A DNA stretch of 64,000 nucleotides from contig NZ_MECJ01000004.1 of assembly GCF_014596475.1 (NCBI RefSeq), forward strand, positions 1 through 64,000. Reading direction: 5' to 3'. Each line of letters starts with the position of its first letter. Positions within the stretch are counted from its first letter, which is position 1. The notes under the pieces are model-generated. The model saw nothing but the letters and a program-made list of their open reading frames with translations, ran no database searches and was not told where the DNA came from. The stretch is from Streptomyces sp. CBMA152 (GTDB lineage: Bacteria; Actinomycetota; Actinomycetes; Streptomycetales; Streptomycetaceae). A program made the position numbers and the translations under genes. This document shows, piece after piece, positions 34,159-44,131 of this stretch.

Positions 34159-35199
34159 TCAGAGCAGGGTGAGCTGGGTCGGGCCGACCGGCTCCGCTTC
34201 CACGCGCTGCGGAATGCGCCGGGCCGCGCCCCGGTGCGCCGGGCCGATGCCGAACTCCGCCGCCAGATCGTGCACTTGCCGGGTGATCCGGCGCTGGTAC
34301 CACTTCGGCGCGTACGCACCCTCCGCGTACAACCGCTCGTAGCGCCGCACCAGATGCGGATGGTGCTCGCCGAGCCACTGCATGAACCACTCGCGCGCAC
34401 CCGGCCGCAGATGCAGGACGAGCGGGGTGACCGAGGTCGCGCCGGACGCGGCGATCGCGCGGACCGTGGCGCGCAGCTGGTCGGGGTGGTCGCCGAGGAA
34501 CGGGATCACCGGCGCCATCAGCACCCCGCAGTCGATGCCGTGCTCGGTCAGGGTCCGTACGACGTCGAGGCGGCGCTCGGGCGCGGGCGTGCCCGGCTCG
34601 ACCGTGCGCCACAGCTCGTGGTCCACGAAGCCCACCGAGACCGAGATGCCGACATGGGTGACCTCGGCCGCCTGCCGCAGCAGTTCGAGATCGCGCAGGA
34701 TCAGCGTGCCCTTGGTGAGGATCGAGAACGGGTTGGCGTGGTCGCGCAGGGCCTCGATGATGCCCGGCATCAAGCGGTAGCGGCCCTCGGCCCGCTGGTA
34801 GCAGTCGACATTGGTGCCCATCGCGATGTGCGCGCCCTGCCAGCGCGCCGACGCCAGATGGCGGCGCAGCAGCTCGGGCGCGTTGACCTTCACCACGATC
34901 TGCGAGTCGAAGCCGAGCCCGGTGTCGAGGTCGAGATAGCTGTGCGTCTTGCGGGCGAAGCAGTACACGCACGCGTGCGTGCAGCCCCGGTAGGGGTTGA
35001 CCGTCCACTCGAACGGCATCTGCGACGCCCCGGGCACCCGGTTCACGATCGAACGCGCGCGGACCTCGTGGAAGGTGACCCCGCGGAACTCGGGGGTGTC
35101 AAACGTACGGGTGACCACCGCGTCCGCGTCGAACAGCGCGGCCGTGCGGCCCGCTCCCGGTGGCACCGGGTCATTCTCGGCCAGATTGTCCCAGCGCAT
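34159..35199 (-). CDS. Radical SAM protein, Rv2578c family
   Basis: 346 residues. The iron-sulfur cluster motif is NPYRGCTHACVYCFAR (CxxxCxxC), followed by a radical-SAM barrel (VKVNAPELLRRHL, AMGTNVDCYQRAEGR, ILTKGTLILRD). It resembles the spore photoproduct lyase-like radical SAM group conserved in actinomycetes; no substrate is established. ATG 35199 has GAGGAGG 5-7 bases upstream, so it is preferred over the upstream in-frame ATG at 35229. The RidA gene follows 47 bases downstream. Confidence 0.9.
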   Translation of the reverse strand: MRWDNLAENDPVPPGAGRTAALFDADAVVTRTFDTPEFRGVTFHEVRARSIVNRVPGASQMPFEWTVNPYRGCTHACVYCFARKTHSYLDLDTGLGFDSQIVVKVNAPELLRRHLASARWQGAHIAMGTNVDCYQRAEGRYRLMPGIIEALRDHANPFSILTKGTLILRDLELLRQAAEVTHVGISVSVGFVDHELWRTVEPGTPAPERRLDVVRTLTEHGIDCGVLMAPVIPFLGDHPDQLRATVRAIAASGATSVTPLVLHLRPGAREWFMQWLGEHHPHLVRRYERLYAEGAYAPKWYQRRITRQVHDLAAEFGIGPAHRGAARRIPQRVEAEPVGPTQLTLL

Positions 35200-35373
35200 G
35201 AACGCCTCCTCGGGCCTCTTCCGTAACACTTCGCAGCACTGAGCTCAGAATAGAACACCTGTTCCCATGATCGCAGCAACCCCGATTTTGGGGCCCGCCC
35301 CCGAGGTGATTGGCTTTGACCACCCCGAATCCGGGCGCACCCCCCGGATGTCACGAGTGCTGGAGGAAGAGCC

Positions 35374-35817
35374 ATGGCGCAGGTCGAGGCCACCACGGAG
35401 CGGATCATCGCGGCGAGCCCGGAGACGGTGTTCGACACCGTGGCCGACTACAAGGACAGCCGCCCCAAGCTCCTGTCCGAGCACTTCAGCGAGTACCAGG
35501 TGCGCGAGGGCGGCGACGGCGAGGGCACCCTCGTCCACTGGAAGCTCCAGGCCACCAGCAAGCGCGTGCGCGACTGCCTCCTGGAGGTCGCCGAGCCGAC
35601 CGAGGGCCAGCTCGTCGAGAAGGACCGCAACTCGTCCATGGTCACCACCTGGACGGTCACCCCGGCCGGTGAGGGCCGGTCGAAGGTCGTCGTGACCACG
35701 GTCTGGAACGGCGCGGGCGGCATCGGCGGCTTCTTCGAGAAGACCTTCGCCCCCAAGGGCCTCGCCCGTATCTACGACGCGGTGCTCGCCAAGCTGGCGG
35801 CCGAGGTCGAGAAGTAG
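35374..35817 (+). CDS. SRPBCC-family protein (polyketide cyclase/dehydrase-like)
   Basis: 147 residues starting MAQVEATTERIIAASPETVF, a typical START/Bet v1-like ligand-binding fold, with beta strands around VTTWTVTPAGEGRSKVVVTT and a long C-terminal helix (GLARIYDAVLAKLAAEVEK). Such proteins bind hydrophobic molecules or act as cyclases; no ligand can be named. GGAAGAG (35361-35368) serves as ribosome binding site. A stem-loop terminator follows, so it is a single-gene unit. Confidence 0.88.
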   Translation: MAQVEATTERIIAASPETVFDTVADYKDSRPKLLSEHFSEYQVREGGDGEGTLVHWKLQATSKRVRDCLLEVAEPTEGQLVEKDRNSSMVTTWTVTPAGEGRSKVVVTTVWNGAGGIGGFFEKTFAPKGLARIYDAVLAKLAAEVEK

Positions 35818-35840
35818 CCCTCCAGGCCGAGGAGTTACTC

Positions 35841-35880
35841 CCACTCGAATCCGGTCGACGTCACCGGTTCGAGTGGTTTT
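35841..35880 (+). terminator. Intrinsic terminator after the SRPBCC gene
   Basis: CCACTCGAATCCGGT pairs with ACCGGTTCGAGTGG (one bulged T), about 14 pairs around a 7-base loop, and is followed by TTTT at 35877-35880. It begins 23 bases after the stop. Confidence 0.85.
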
Positions 35881-36070
35881 CGCGGTGGCCCGGTGGTGCG
35901 CCCGCGCACTCCGGGCTGCGTGAAAGACCCTGATGGGGCGGTCGACAGGTGCCTGTTCAGGGCGAGTTGTGCGCCCGCGCCCACTCCTTTTCGCGTTTGC
36001 TCCCCATTAGCGCCCAATGCGCAGTATGTACGCCGCGCACCGAACCGGCGGCGCGACGAGGGGAGCAGAC

Positions 36071-38497
36071 GTGGGCGGGATCACTCTGGTCAAGGACCGG
36101 GCGCGGGACGGGTCTTCGGGGGAGCGTCGGCGGGCCGGGGAGCCCGTTCTGGACCTCGCCGAGGCGACAGCACCACACGAGTACGTCATCGGGGCGCCGG
36201 TCGCCCTGAGTCCGCGCCGGGTGCGGCTGGTCTTCCTCGGGCTGATGCTCACCCTGCTGCTCGCGGCGCTCGACCAGATGATCGTGGCGACCGCGCTGCC
36301 CAAGATCGTCGGCGATCTGCACGGCCTGGACAAGGTCTCCTGGGCCGTCACCGCGTATCTGCTCGCCTCCACGATCGGGCTGCCCATCTACGGCAAGCTC
36401 GGCGACCTCTTCGGCCGCAAACCCGTCTTCCAGTTCGCGATCGTCGTCTTCGTCATCGGCTCGGCGCTGGCCGGCTGGTCCCGGAACATGGACGAGCTGA
36501 TCGCCTTCCGGGCGGTCCAGGGCGTCGGCGGCGGCGGGCTCATGATCGGCGTGCAGGCGATCATCGCGGACATCGTGCCGCCCCGCGAGCGCGGCCGCTT
36601 CATGGGGCTCATCGGCGCCGTCTTCGGCCTCGCGTCGGTCGCCGGACCCCTGCTCGGCGGCTTCTTCACCGACCACACCTCCTGGCGCTGGTGCTTCTAC
36701 ATCAACGTCCCGTTCGGCCTGGTCACGCTCGCCGTCATCGCGGTCGTCCTGAAACTGCCCAAGCCCACCGCCCGCCCGCGCCTCGACGTCCTCGGCGCCC
36801 TGCTCCTGGTCGCCGCGTCGACATGCGTGGTGCTGCTCACCAGTTGGGGCGGTACGGAGTACGCCTGGGGCTCGCGCACCATCCTGGGGCTCGCGGCAGG
36901 CGCCCTCGGCACGACCCTGCTGTTCGTCGTCGTCGAGAACTACGCGCGCGAACCGGTCATCCCGCTGCGGCTGTTCCGCGACTCGATCTTCACCCTCTCG
37001 GGCCTCGTCGGCGCGGTCATCGGCGTGGCGCTCTTCGGCGCCGCGAGCTATCTGCCGACGTTTCTGCAGATGGTCGACGGGGCCAGTGCCACCGAGTCCG
37101 GACTGCTCGTGCTGCCCATGATGGGCGGCATCGTCGGCGCCTCGATCGTCTCCGGCCAGCTCATCAGCCGCACCGGCCACTACAAGATCTACCCCGTGCT
37201 CGGCAGCGCGATCTCGGCCGTCGGCATGTGGCTGCTGTCCCGCCTCAAGGTCGACACCCCCCGGCTCGACTACAGCATCTGGATGGCCGTGCTCGGCATC
37301 GGCATCGGCCTGGTCATGCCGGTCCTGATCCTCGCCGTGCAGAACGCCGCGGACCCCGCCGACCTCGGCACCGCCACCAGCGCCAACAACTACTTCCGGC
37401 AGATCGGCGGCAGCGTCGGCGCCGCGGTCTTCGGCACCCTGTTCACCAACCGCCTCGCCCATGCCCTCACCGAGCAGTTCCCGGCGGGTGCGCATCTGCC
37501 CGACCCCGAGTCGATCACCCCGCAGCTGGTGCACGCCATGCCGCCCGCGCTGCGCGACGGCTATGTCCGGGCGTACGCGGAGGCGATGCCGCGGATCTTC
37601 CTGTATCTGGTGCCGGTGCTAGCGCTCGGCCTCCTGCTCGCCTTCTTCCTCAAGGAGAAACCGCTGGTGTCCCAGAACGCCCCCACCATCGAAACGCCAC
37701 CCGTACCCCACGCGCGTATCCCCAACACCCCCTGTTCGAGCGGCGTTCCGATCTGCGGAACGGTTCAGCACCCCGACGGCTCCATCGTGCCGCGCGCCGC
37801 CCTCACCCTCCTGGACGTACGGGGGCAGCAGGTCGGGCGAGGGGCCAGCGGCGAGGACGGGCGCTACGCCCTGAGCGTGCCCGGCTCCGGCAGCTACGTA
37901 CTGATCGCGGCCGCCGGAGGTCACCAGCCGCAGGCCGTCTCGGTCACCGTCGGCGAACGGCCGGTCGACCTCGACGTGGTGCTCGGCGGCGCGGGCCGCC
38001 TCGCGGGTTCGGTGGTCACCGCCGACGGCACCCCGGTCCGGGACGCCGCCGTCACCCTCACCGATGTACGCGGCGAGGTCGTCGCCACCACACGCAGCGG
38101 GCGCGAAGGCACCTATGTGATCAGCGAGTTGGTGGCGGGCGAGTACACCCTGGCCGCCAGCGCCCCCGCCTTCCGGCCTGCCGCTCTGCCGGTGAGCGTG
38201 CAGGCCGCGCGCGAGACCCGGCAGGACATCGAGCTCGCCGGGGGCGCGGTGCTGCGCGGCACGGTGCGGGCCAGTGGCGGGCGTCCCGTCGAGGACGCGC
38301 GCGTGACGCTGCTCGACGCCGCGGGCAACGTGGTGGACACCCTCACCACCGGGCCCGACGGCACCTTCCGGTTCATCGACCTCTCCTCCGGCGAGTACAC
38401 GGTGATCGCGGCCGGGTATCCGCCGGTGGCGACGGTGCTGCAGGTCGCGGGCGGTGGCCGCACCGAGCGCGATCTCCAGCTGGGACACGAGGACTGA
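36071..38497 (+). CDS. DHA2-type MFS drug exporter fused to three beta-sandwich (carboxypeptidase regulatory-like) repeats
   Basis: 808 residues. Residues about 55-545 are a 14-segment MFS transporter of the EmrB/QacA kind ([53 protein letters not shown]). From about 555 come three repeats of roughly 80 residues, each of the form G-V..DG.PV.DA.VTL.D..G-...G.Y....-GEYTL.A (for example [20 protein letters not shown] and [20 protein letters not shown]), a prealbumin/CarboxypepD_reg-like fold. GTG 36071 has GAGGGGAG just upstream. It exports a hydrophobic drug or metabolite; the role of the tail is unknown. Confidence 0.88.
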   Translation: MGGITLVKDRARDGSSGERRRAGEPVLDLAEATAPHEYVIGAPVALSPRRVRLVFLGLMLTLLLAALDQMIVATALPKIVGDLHGLDKVSWAVTAYLLASTIGLPIYGKLGDLFGRKPVFQFAIVVFVIGSALAGWSRNMDELIAFRAVQGVGGGGLMIGVQAIIADIVPPRERGRFMGLIGAVFGLASVAGPLLGGFFTDHTSWRWCFYINVPFGLVTLAVIAVVLKLPKPTARPRLDVLGALLLVAASTCVVLLTSWGGTEYAWGSRTILGLAAGALGTTLLFVVVENYAREPVIPLRLFRDSIFTLSGLVGAVIGVALFGAASYLPTFLQMVDGASATESGLLVLPMMGGIVGASIVSGQLISRTGHYKIYPVLGSAISAVGMWLLSRLKVDTPRLDYSIWMAVLGIGIGLVMPVLILAVQNAADPADLGTATSANNYFRQIGGSVGAAVFGTLFTNRLAHALTEQFPAGAHLPDPESITPQLVHAMPPALRDGYVRAYAEAMPRIFLYLVPVLALGLLLAFFLKEKPLVSQNAPTIETPPVPHARIPNTPCSSGVPICGTVQHPDGSIVPRAALTLLDVRGQQVGRGASGEDGRYALSVPGSGSYVLIAAAGGHQPQAVSVTVGERPVDLDVVLGGAGRLAGSVVTADGTPVRDAAVTLTDVRGEVVATTRSGREGTYVISELVAGEYTLAASAPAFRPAALPVSVQAARETRQDIELAGGAVLRGTVRASGGRPVEDARVTLLDAAGNVVDTLTTGPDGTFRFIDLSSGEYTVIAAGYPPVATVLQVAGGGRTERDLQLGHED

Positions 38498-38630
38498 CTA
38501 TTTTTCAGCAGCTCGCGCGGGGCGCGCGGGCGTGCGCCCGATTCCGGCGTTGCCCCGCGCGCGGCCCGCGAATGGCCGTACGGTGGGGGCACAGCCGCAG
38601 ATCCTTGCGGCCGGGAAGGAGCCTCCACCC

Positions 38631-41072
38631 ATGGACAGTGGCACTCCGCCGACACCGCCACGGCAGTCAGCCGTGGCCGGCCGGATCCCGCTTGCCGTGA
38701 TCGTCGTGGACGGCGACGGGCTGGTGTCGCACTGGTCGACCGGTGCGCGACGGCTGTTCGGCCCCGCCCGGGAAGAGGCCGTCGGCCGCTCGGCGCTCGA
38801 TCTGCTGCCGGTCTCCGGTGCCCTGGACCCGGACCGCCCCGTCGACATCCTCCAGGAGTTCGACGGGTACGGCGCGTTCGGCCCCGGCCTCGACGCCCCG
38901 CTGCACGGCCTCACCTCGTACCCGACGGCCGGCCGCGCCACCCTCTCCGACCTGGGACGGGACCGCGTCGACGTGCTGTGGTGGGCGTATCCCCTGGTCG
39001 GGCCCGGACCCGAGCGACTGCTCGTACTGGCGGCGGACGCGGCGCAGCTGCACGCCGAGCACGAGACCCCGGACCGGGGCAGCGTGGAGCGGATAGCACC
39101 CGGCTTCGCGCTGCACACCGAGTTCCAGGGCGCCGACGAGCTCGCCGGGCGGCTGCCCGAGATCTTGCCCAGCATGAGCGTCGGCGAGAGCTCCCGGATC
39201 GTCTCGCAGGTGCTTGAACTCGGCTATCCCATCCTGGAGTTCAGCCAGCACGACCGCGTGCCGGTGACACCCGACTGGGGCGTGCCCCGCCGCGCCGAAC
39301 GCCGGGCCGCGCGGTACGACGATCACGCACGGGCCTTCGAACCACCGCTCCCCGCCCCGGAGTTCGCCCAGGACCTCGAATACGCGGCGGTGCGCGAGCG
39401 GCTGGAATTCCTCAACGAGGTCAGTGGCCGAATCGGTTCGTCGCTCGACCTCGCCCAGACCATCCATGAAGTCAGCGCCGCCGTGGTGCCCCGCTTCACC
39501 GATGTCGCGGGCACCTATCTGCGCGAACAGGTCATCGCGGGCGAAGGGTTCCCCGACGGGCCGCCGGACGAGACCACGCTGTGGCACCGGGTCGCCGTCG
39601 AACACGTCGACGAGCCGGGGCGCTGGGACGATGTCGTCCCCGTCGGCGAGTCCATGCCGTTCCCCGCGCACACCCCCTTCTTCCAGTGCATGACCTCCGG
39701 CGAGCCCGTGCTCGTCCCGCGCATCAGCGAGCAGATGGGCACCGCCATCGCCTCGCAGTTCGAAAAGCGCGACATCCGGCCTCTGATCAACGGCCGGTCG
39801 ATGCTGGTGGTTCCCCTCAAGGCCCGCAATGTGGTGCTCGGCTTCATGATCCTGCTGCGCCACGCCGAGCGGGCGATGTTCAACGACATGGACCGGGTGA
39901 CCGGCGCCGAACTGGCCGCCCGCGCGGGCCTCGTCCTCGACAACGCGCGGATGTACACCTACCAGGAGAGCGTCGCCGAGACCCTCCAGGACTCGATGCT
40001 TCCGCAGGTCACCCCGCAGATGACCGGCTGCGACACGGCGACCCGCTATCTGCCGGGCACGCTGCTCGGCCGGGTCGGCGGCGACTGGTTCGACTCGGTG
40101 AAGCTGCCCGGGTCGCGCATCGCGCTCGTCGTCGGCGACGTGATGGGCCATGGCCTCAACTCGGCCGCGATGATGGGCCAGTTGCGTACCGCCGTACAGA
40201 CCATGGCGGCCCTCGACCTGCCGCCCGCACAGCTGCTGCGCAACCTCGACGACCTGGCCCAGCGGCTCGGCGAGCACTATCTGGCGACCTGCCTCTACGT
40301 GGTGTACGACCCCATCAAGGGCGAGCTCCTGATGGCCAACGCGGGCCATGTGCCGCCGGTGCTGGTGCGGGCCGCCGACGGGCACAGCGAACTCATCGAC
40401 CTGCCCACCGGGGCTCCCATCGGCGTCGGCGGCGTGCCGTTCGAGACCGCGCGCGTGCCCGTCGACCCCGGTGACCGCCTCGTCATGTGCACGGACGGGC
40501 TGGTGGAAGTGCGGGGCGAGGACATCGGTGTGGGGCTCGCGACGCTCTGCGAGTCCGCCGCGCACCCGGCCGCCTCCATGGACGACGCCTGCGACACCAT
40601 CATCCGCGCCCTCAACACCCGGGGCGGCCGCAAGGACGACGTCGCCCTGCTCATGGCCCGGCTCAACGGCATCGCGCGCGAGGACGTCGCCGAATGGCGG
40701 CTCGCCATAGACGCGCGCGAGGTGGCCCGCGCCCGGCGCCTGGTGGCCGGACAGCTGAGCGCCTGGGACCTCGAAGAGGTCGCCGAGACCGTCGAGTTGC
40801 TGGTCAGCGAGGTCGTCACCAACGCCGTACGGCATGCGCACAGCCACCAGTTGGAGCTGCGCCTGGTGCGGGCCGAGACGCTGCGCTGCGAGGTCGTCGA
40901 CGACGACCACACGCTTCCGATGCTGCTGCACGCGGGCCCGCTCGACGAGTCCGGACGCGGCCTTCGGGTGGTGAGCCGGCTGGCCAGGGAGTGGGGCACC
41001 AGCCGGACCGGCGACGGCAAGACCGTGTGGTTCGAGGTGCCGCTGGCGCGCAGGGGGCGCACGAGGCGCTGA
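38631..41072 (+). CDS. SpoIIE-type PP2C phosphatase with PAS, GAF and anti-sigma-like ATPase domains
   Basis: 813 residues. Order: PAS (about 18-130, VIVVDGDGLVSHWSTGARRL), GAF (about 258-440, LEFLNEVSGRIGSSLDLAQT), SpoIIE phosphatase (about 446-670; metal-binding GGDWFDSV, LVVGDVMGHG, ANAGHVPPVL, CTDGLVE) and a C-terminal HATPase of the RsbW kind (about 683-805, ELLVSEVVTNAVRHA, GRGLRVVSRLA). Such proteins both dephosphorylate anti-anti-sigma factors and may phosphorylate them, coupling a sensed signal to alternative sigma factors. GGAAGGAG (38613-38620) precedes ATG 38631. It lies 133 bases after the MFS gene. Confidence 0.92.
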   Translation: MDSGTPPTPPRQSAVAGRIPLAVIVVDGDGLVSHWSTGARRLFGPAREEAVGRSALDLLPVSGALDPDRPVDILQEFDGYGAFGPGLDAPLHGLTSYPTAGRATLSDLGRDRVDVLWWAYPLVGPGPERLLVLAADAAQLHAEHETPDRGSVERIAPGFALHTEFQGADELAGRLPEILPSMSVGESSRIVSQVLELGYPILEFSQHDRVPVTPDWGVPRRAERRAARYDDHARAFEPPLPAPEFAQDLEYAAVRERLEFLNEVSGRIGSSLDLAQTIHEVSAAVVPRFTDVAGTYLREQVIAGEGFPDGPPDETTLWHRVAVEHVDEPGRWDDVVPVGESMPFPAHTPFFQCMTSGEPVLVPRISEQMGTAIASQFEKRDIRPLINGRSMLVVPLKARNVVLGFMILLRHAERAMFNDMDRVTGAELAARAGLVLDNARMYTYQESVAETLQDSMLPQVTPQMTGCDTATRYLPGTLLGRVGGDWFDSVKLPGSRIALVVGDVMGHGLNSAAMMGQLRTAVQTMAALDLPPAQLLRNLDDLAQRLGEHYLATCLYVVYDPIKGELLMANAGHVPPVLVRAADGHSELIDLPTGAPIGVGGVPFETARVPVDPGDRLVMCTDGLVEVRGEDIGVGLATLCESAAHPAASMDDACDTIIRALNTRGGRKDDVALLMARLNGIAREDVAEWRLAIDAREVARARRLVAGQLSAWDLEEVAETVELLVSEVVTNAVRHAHSHQLELRLVRAETLRCEVVDDDHTLPMLLHAGPLDESGRGLRVVSRLAREWGTSRTGDGKTVWFEVPLARRGRTRR

Positions 41073-41176
41073 ACCGGCTCGAACGCGGAGTGAAGGTACG
41101 CGCCGGGTGCTTGTCGGCGTGCTCCCGGCGCGATAGACCGATCTTGACACTGTGCGTGCTGCCTGGGGAGTCGGTC

Positions 41177-41902
41177 ATGAGCGTGACGAGTCGGTACAGG
41201 GATGCCTGGGAAGGCTTCTGGCGCGAGGCGCCCGACGAGCCGGGCGCGGTCTTCTGGGACGCCGAACCGGCCCTGACGGCGGGACCCCATCTCGCCCTGT
41301 TCGAGCCGCATCTGGCCCATCTCTCGCTGCCCGTGATCGACCTGGGCTGCGGCAACGGCACCCAGACCCGCTTCCTCGCCGACCGCTACGACAGCGTCAC
41401 CGGAGTCGACCTCTCGCCCGCCGCCGTCGAGCACGCCAGAGCGCAGGACCCGGACGGGCGCGCCCAGTTCGCCCAGTTGGACGCGACCGACGAGAAGGCC
41501 GTCCAGGCCCTGCACGACCGTCTGGGCGACGCCAATGTGTATGTACGCGGTGTGCTCCACCAGTGCGAACCGGATGACCGGCGCCCGCTGGCCCGGGCCG
41601 TCGCGACCCTGGTCGGCGAGCGCGGCCGGGCGTTCCTGGTGGAACTGGCCGAGTCGGCCAAGCCCGTCATCATGGGCCTCGCGCAGAGCCCGGCGGGCCC
41701 GCCGGCGAAGCTCCGGCCGGTCTTCGAGCACGGCCTGACTCCCGGTGAGGTCACCGACGCGGCTCTGCCCGAACTCGTCGAGTCGGCGGGTCTCACGGTG
41801 CTCGCCCGGGGCGAACTGCCGCTGACCACCACCGAGTACCGGCCCGACGGCACCCGCATCGAGCTGCCCTCGACGTGGCTGGTCGTGGGGCGGGCCGGGT
41901 GA
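41177..41902 (+). CDS. Class I SAM-dependent methyltransferase
   Basis: 241 residues with motif I VIDLGCGNGTQTRFLAD near residue 52, the acidic SVTGVDLSPAAVEHA and a motif around NVYVRGVLHQCEPDD. The family contains many small-molecule methyltransferases; the acceptor is unknown. ATG 41177 follows GGGGAG (41165-41170). The longer open frame upstream overlaps the SpoIIE gene and is spurious. It ends 63 bases before the M55 peptidase, on the same strand, so it may or may not share that transcript. Confidence 0.88.
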   Translation: MSVTSRYRDAWEGFWREAPDEPGAVFWDAEPALTAGPHLALFEPHLAHLSLPVIDLGCGNGTQTRFLADRYDSVTGVDLSPAAVEHARAQDPDGRAQFAQLDATDEKAVQALHDRLGDANVYVRGVLHQCEPDDRRPLARAVATLVGERGRAFLVELAESAKPVIMGLAQSPAGPPAKLRPVFEHGLTPGEVTDAALPELVESAGLTVLARGELPLTTTEYRPDGTRIELPSTWLVVGRAG

Positions 41903-41965
41903 TACCGGCCGACGGTTGTCCACAGGGCTGGTGAGGGTGCGCGGCGGCGCGTACGGTTTCGAGGC

Positions 41966-42799
41966 ATGAAGATCCTGATCAGCGCCGACATGGAGGGCGC
42001 CACCGGTGTGACCTGGCCCGCCGATGTGCTGCCGGGCACCCCGCAGTGGGAGCGCTGCCGCGCCCTGTTCACCTCGGATGTGAACGCGGCGGCGCTGGGC
42101 TTCTTCGACGGCGGCGCCGACCAGGTCCTCGTCAACGAGGCGCACTGGTCCATGCGCAACCTGCTCCTGGAGCGGCTGGACGAGCGGGTGGAAATGCTCA
42201 CCGGCCGGCACAAGTCGCTGTCGATGGTGGAGGGCGTCCAGCACGGCGACGTGGACGGCATCGCGTTCGTCGGGTACCACACGGGCGCGGGCACCGAAGG
42301 CGTGCTGGCGCACACCTATCTCGCCAATTCCATCACCGGCGTCTGGCTCAACGGGGTCCGCGCGAGCGAGGGCCTGCTCAACGCCCATGTGGTCGCGGAG
42401 TACGGCGTGCCGGTGGTCCTGGTCACCGGCGACGACCTGACCTGCGCGGACGCCGAGGGGTACGCGCGGGACGCGCACAAGGTCGCGGTCAAGGACCACG
42501 TCTCGCGGTACGCGGCGGTGTGCCGCACCCCGTCGCGGACGGCGGCCGAGGTCAGGGCGGCGGCCAAGGAGGCCGCCGCGCTCGCGGTGCGCCACGATCC
42601 GGTGCGCTCCGGGCCGTTCACCGTGGAGCTCGAATTCGACGCGGAACACCTGGCGATGGCGGCGACGGTGGTCCCGGGCGTGGCGCGCACCGGCGAGCGC
42701 CGGGTCGCGTACACCAGCGACACCATGTACGACGGCATCCGCACCTTCAAGGCGGTCACCACGATCGTCTCGGCCGCGGTGGAGGAGCAGTATGGCTGA
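41966..42799 (+). CDS. M55-family D-aminopeptidase (DppA type)
   Basis: 277 residues. The metal-binding start KILISADMEGATGV is that of DppA zinc peptidases; further conserved parts are NEAHWSMRNLL, VGYHTGAG and a HTY(LA)N-like segment. DppA removes N-terminal D-alanine from D-Ala-D-Ala and related peptides, so it probably processes cell-wall fragments. It is the first of four peptidase genes in a row and overlaps the M20 gene by 8 bases. Confidence 0.9.
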   Translation: MKILISADMEGATGVTWPADVLPGTPQWERCRALFTSDVNAAALGFFDGGADQVLVNEAHWSMRNLLLERLDERVEMLTGRHKSLSMVEGVQHGDVDGIAFVGYHTGAGTEGVLAHTYLANSITGVWLNGVRASEGLLNAHVVAEYGVPVVLVTGDDLTCADAEGYARDAHKVAVKDHVSRYAAVCRTPSRTAAEVRAAAKEAAALAVRHDPVRSGPFTVELEFDAEHLAMAATVVPGVARTGERRVAYTSDTMYDGIRTFKAVTTIVSAAVEEQYG

Positions 42800-44117
42800 G
42801 CACATCGACGACCGGGCACTCGACGAGGTGGTGACGTTCACCTCGGAGCTCATCCGTATCGACACCACCAACCGCGGCGGCGGCGACTGCCGCGAGCGGC
42901 CCGCCGCCGAGTACGTGGCGGAGCGCCTGGCCGCCACCGGCCTGGAGCCCACGCTCCTGGAGCGGACCCGGGGGCGCACCAATGTGGTGGCGCGGATCGA
43001 GGGCACCGACCCGTCGGCCGACGCGCTGCTGGTCCACGGCCATCTCGACGTGGTGCCCGCCGAGCCGGCCGACTGGAGCGTGCACCCGTTCTCCGGCGAG
43101 GTCAGCGACGGTGTGGTGTGGGGGCGCGGCGCCGTCGACATGAAGAACATGGACGCGATGGTCCTCGCGGTCGTACGGGCCTGGGCGCGCGCGGGGATCC
43201 GCCCGCGCCGCGACATCGTCATCGCCTACACCGCCGACGAGGAGGCCAGCGCGATCGACGGCTCCGGCTTCCTCGCCGACCACCACCCCGGCCTGTTCCG
43301 GGGGTGCACCGAAGGCATCAGCGAATCGGGCGCGTTCACCTTCCACGCGGGCCCCGGCCTGGAGATCTACCCGATCGCGGCGGGCGAGCGCGGCACCGGC
43401 TGGCTGAAGCTGACCGCGCACGGCCGGGCCGGACACGGCTCCAAGGTGAACCGGGCCAACGCGGTCAGCCGCCTCGCCGCCGCGATCGCCCGGATCGGGG
43501 AGCACGAGTGGCCGGTCCGGCTCACCGCGACCGTGCGGGCCGCCCTGACCGAGCTCGCCGCCGTGTGCGGGGTGGAGGCCGACCCCCAGGCGCCCGACTT
43601 CGACGTGGACGAACTGCTCGACAAGTTGGGACCTGCCGCCGCGCTGGTCGAGGCGACCGTCCGCAACAGCGCCAACCCGACCATGCTGGACGCCGGTTAC
43701 AAGATCAATGTGATTCCGGGGCACGCCACCGCGTATGTGGACGGCCGGGTGCTGCCGGGCGGCGAGGAGGAGTTCCGCGCGACCCTCGACCGGCTCACCG
43801 GAGCGGACGTGGACTGGGAGTTCCACCACAGAGAGGTGGCCCTCGAAGCGCCCGTCGACTCGCCGACGTACGCGAAGCTGCGCGCCTCAGTGGAGAAGTT
43901 CGCGCCCGAGGGCAGGGTCGTGCCGTACTGCATGTCCGGCGGCACCGACGCCAAGCAGTTCTCCCGCCTCGGCATCACCGGATACGGGTTCTCGCCGCTG
44001 AAGCTGCCGCCCGGCCTCGACTACCAGGCCCTGTTCCACGGCGTCGACGAACGGGTGCCGGTGGACGCGCTGCACTTCGGGGTGCGCGTCCTGGACGACT
44101 ATCTGCGGTCCGCATAG
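42792..44117 (+). CDS. M20-family metallopeptidase / amidohydrolase
   Basis: 441 residues. The di-zinc residues are visible: His-x-Asp in LLVHGHLDVVPAEPADW, Asp in WGRGAVDMKN, the Glu pair in YTADEEASAIDG, and the lid-domain glycine-rich RAGHGSKVNRANAVSRL. It cleaves short peptides or N-acylated amino acids. ATG 42792 lies within the M55 3' end, an 8-base overlap. The S9 peptidase starts 14 bases after its stop, so the enzymes are produced together. Confidence 0.9.
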   Translation: MAEHIDDRALDEVVTFTSELIRIDTTNRGGGDCRERPAAEYVAERLAATGLEPTLLERTRGRTNVVARIEGTDPSADALLVHGHLDVVPAEPADWSVHPFSGEVSDGVVWGRGAVDMKNMDAMVLAVVRAWARAGIRPRRDIVIAYTADEEASAIDGSGFLADHHPGLFRGCTEGISESGAFTFHAGPGLEIYPIAAGERGTGWLKLTAHGRAGHGSKVNRANAVSRLAAAIARIGEHEWPVRLTATVRAALTELAAVCGVEADPQAPDFDVDELLDKLGPAAALVEATVRNSANPTMLDAGYKINVIPGHATAYVDGRVLPGGEEEFRATLDRLTGADVDWEFHHREVALEAPVDSPTYAKLRASVEKFAPEGRVVPYCMSGGTDAKQFSRLGITGYGFSPLKLPPGLDYQALFHGVDERVPVDALHFGVRVLDDYLRSA

Positions 44118-44131
44118 GGGGAGTTGACGAC

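Noticed and set aside
36017..36070. Longer N-terminus of the MFS fusion protein
   Set aside because: The GTG at 36071 has a strong ribosome site, while the upstream start does not.
40295..43222. Minus-strand frame of 975 codons over the SpoIIE, methyltransferase and M55 genes
   Set aside because: Three well-recognised plus-strand families cover it; its composition shows no motifs.
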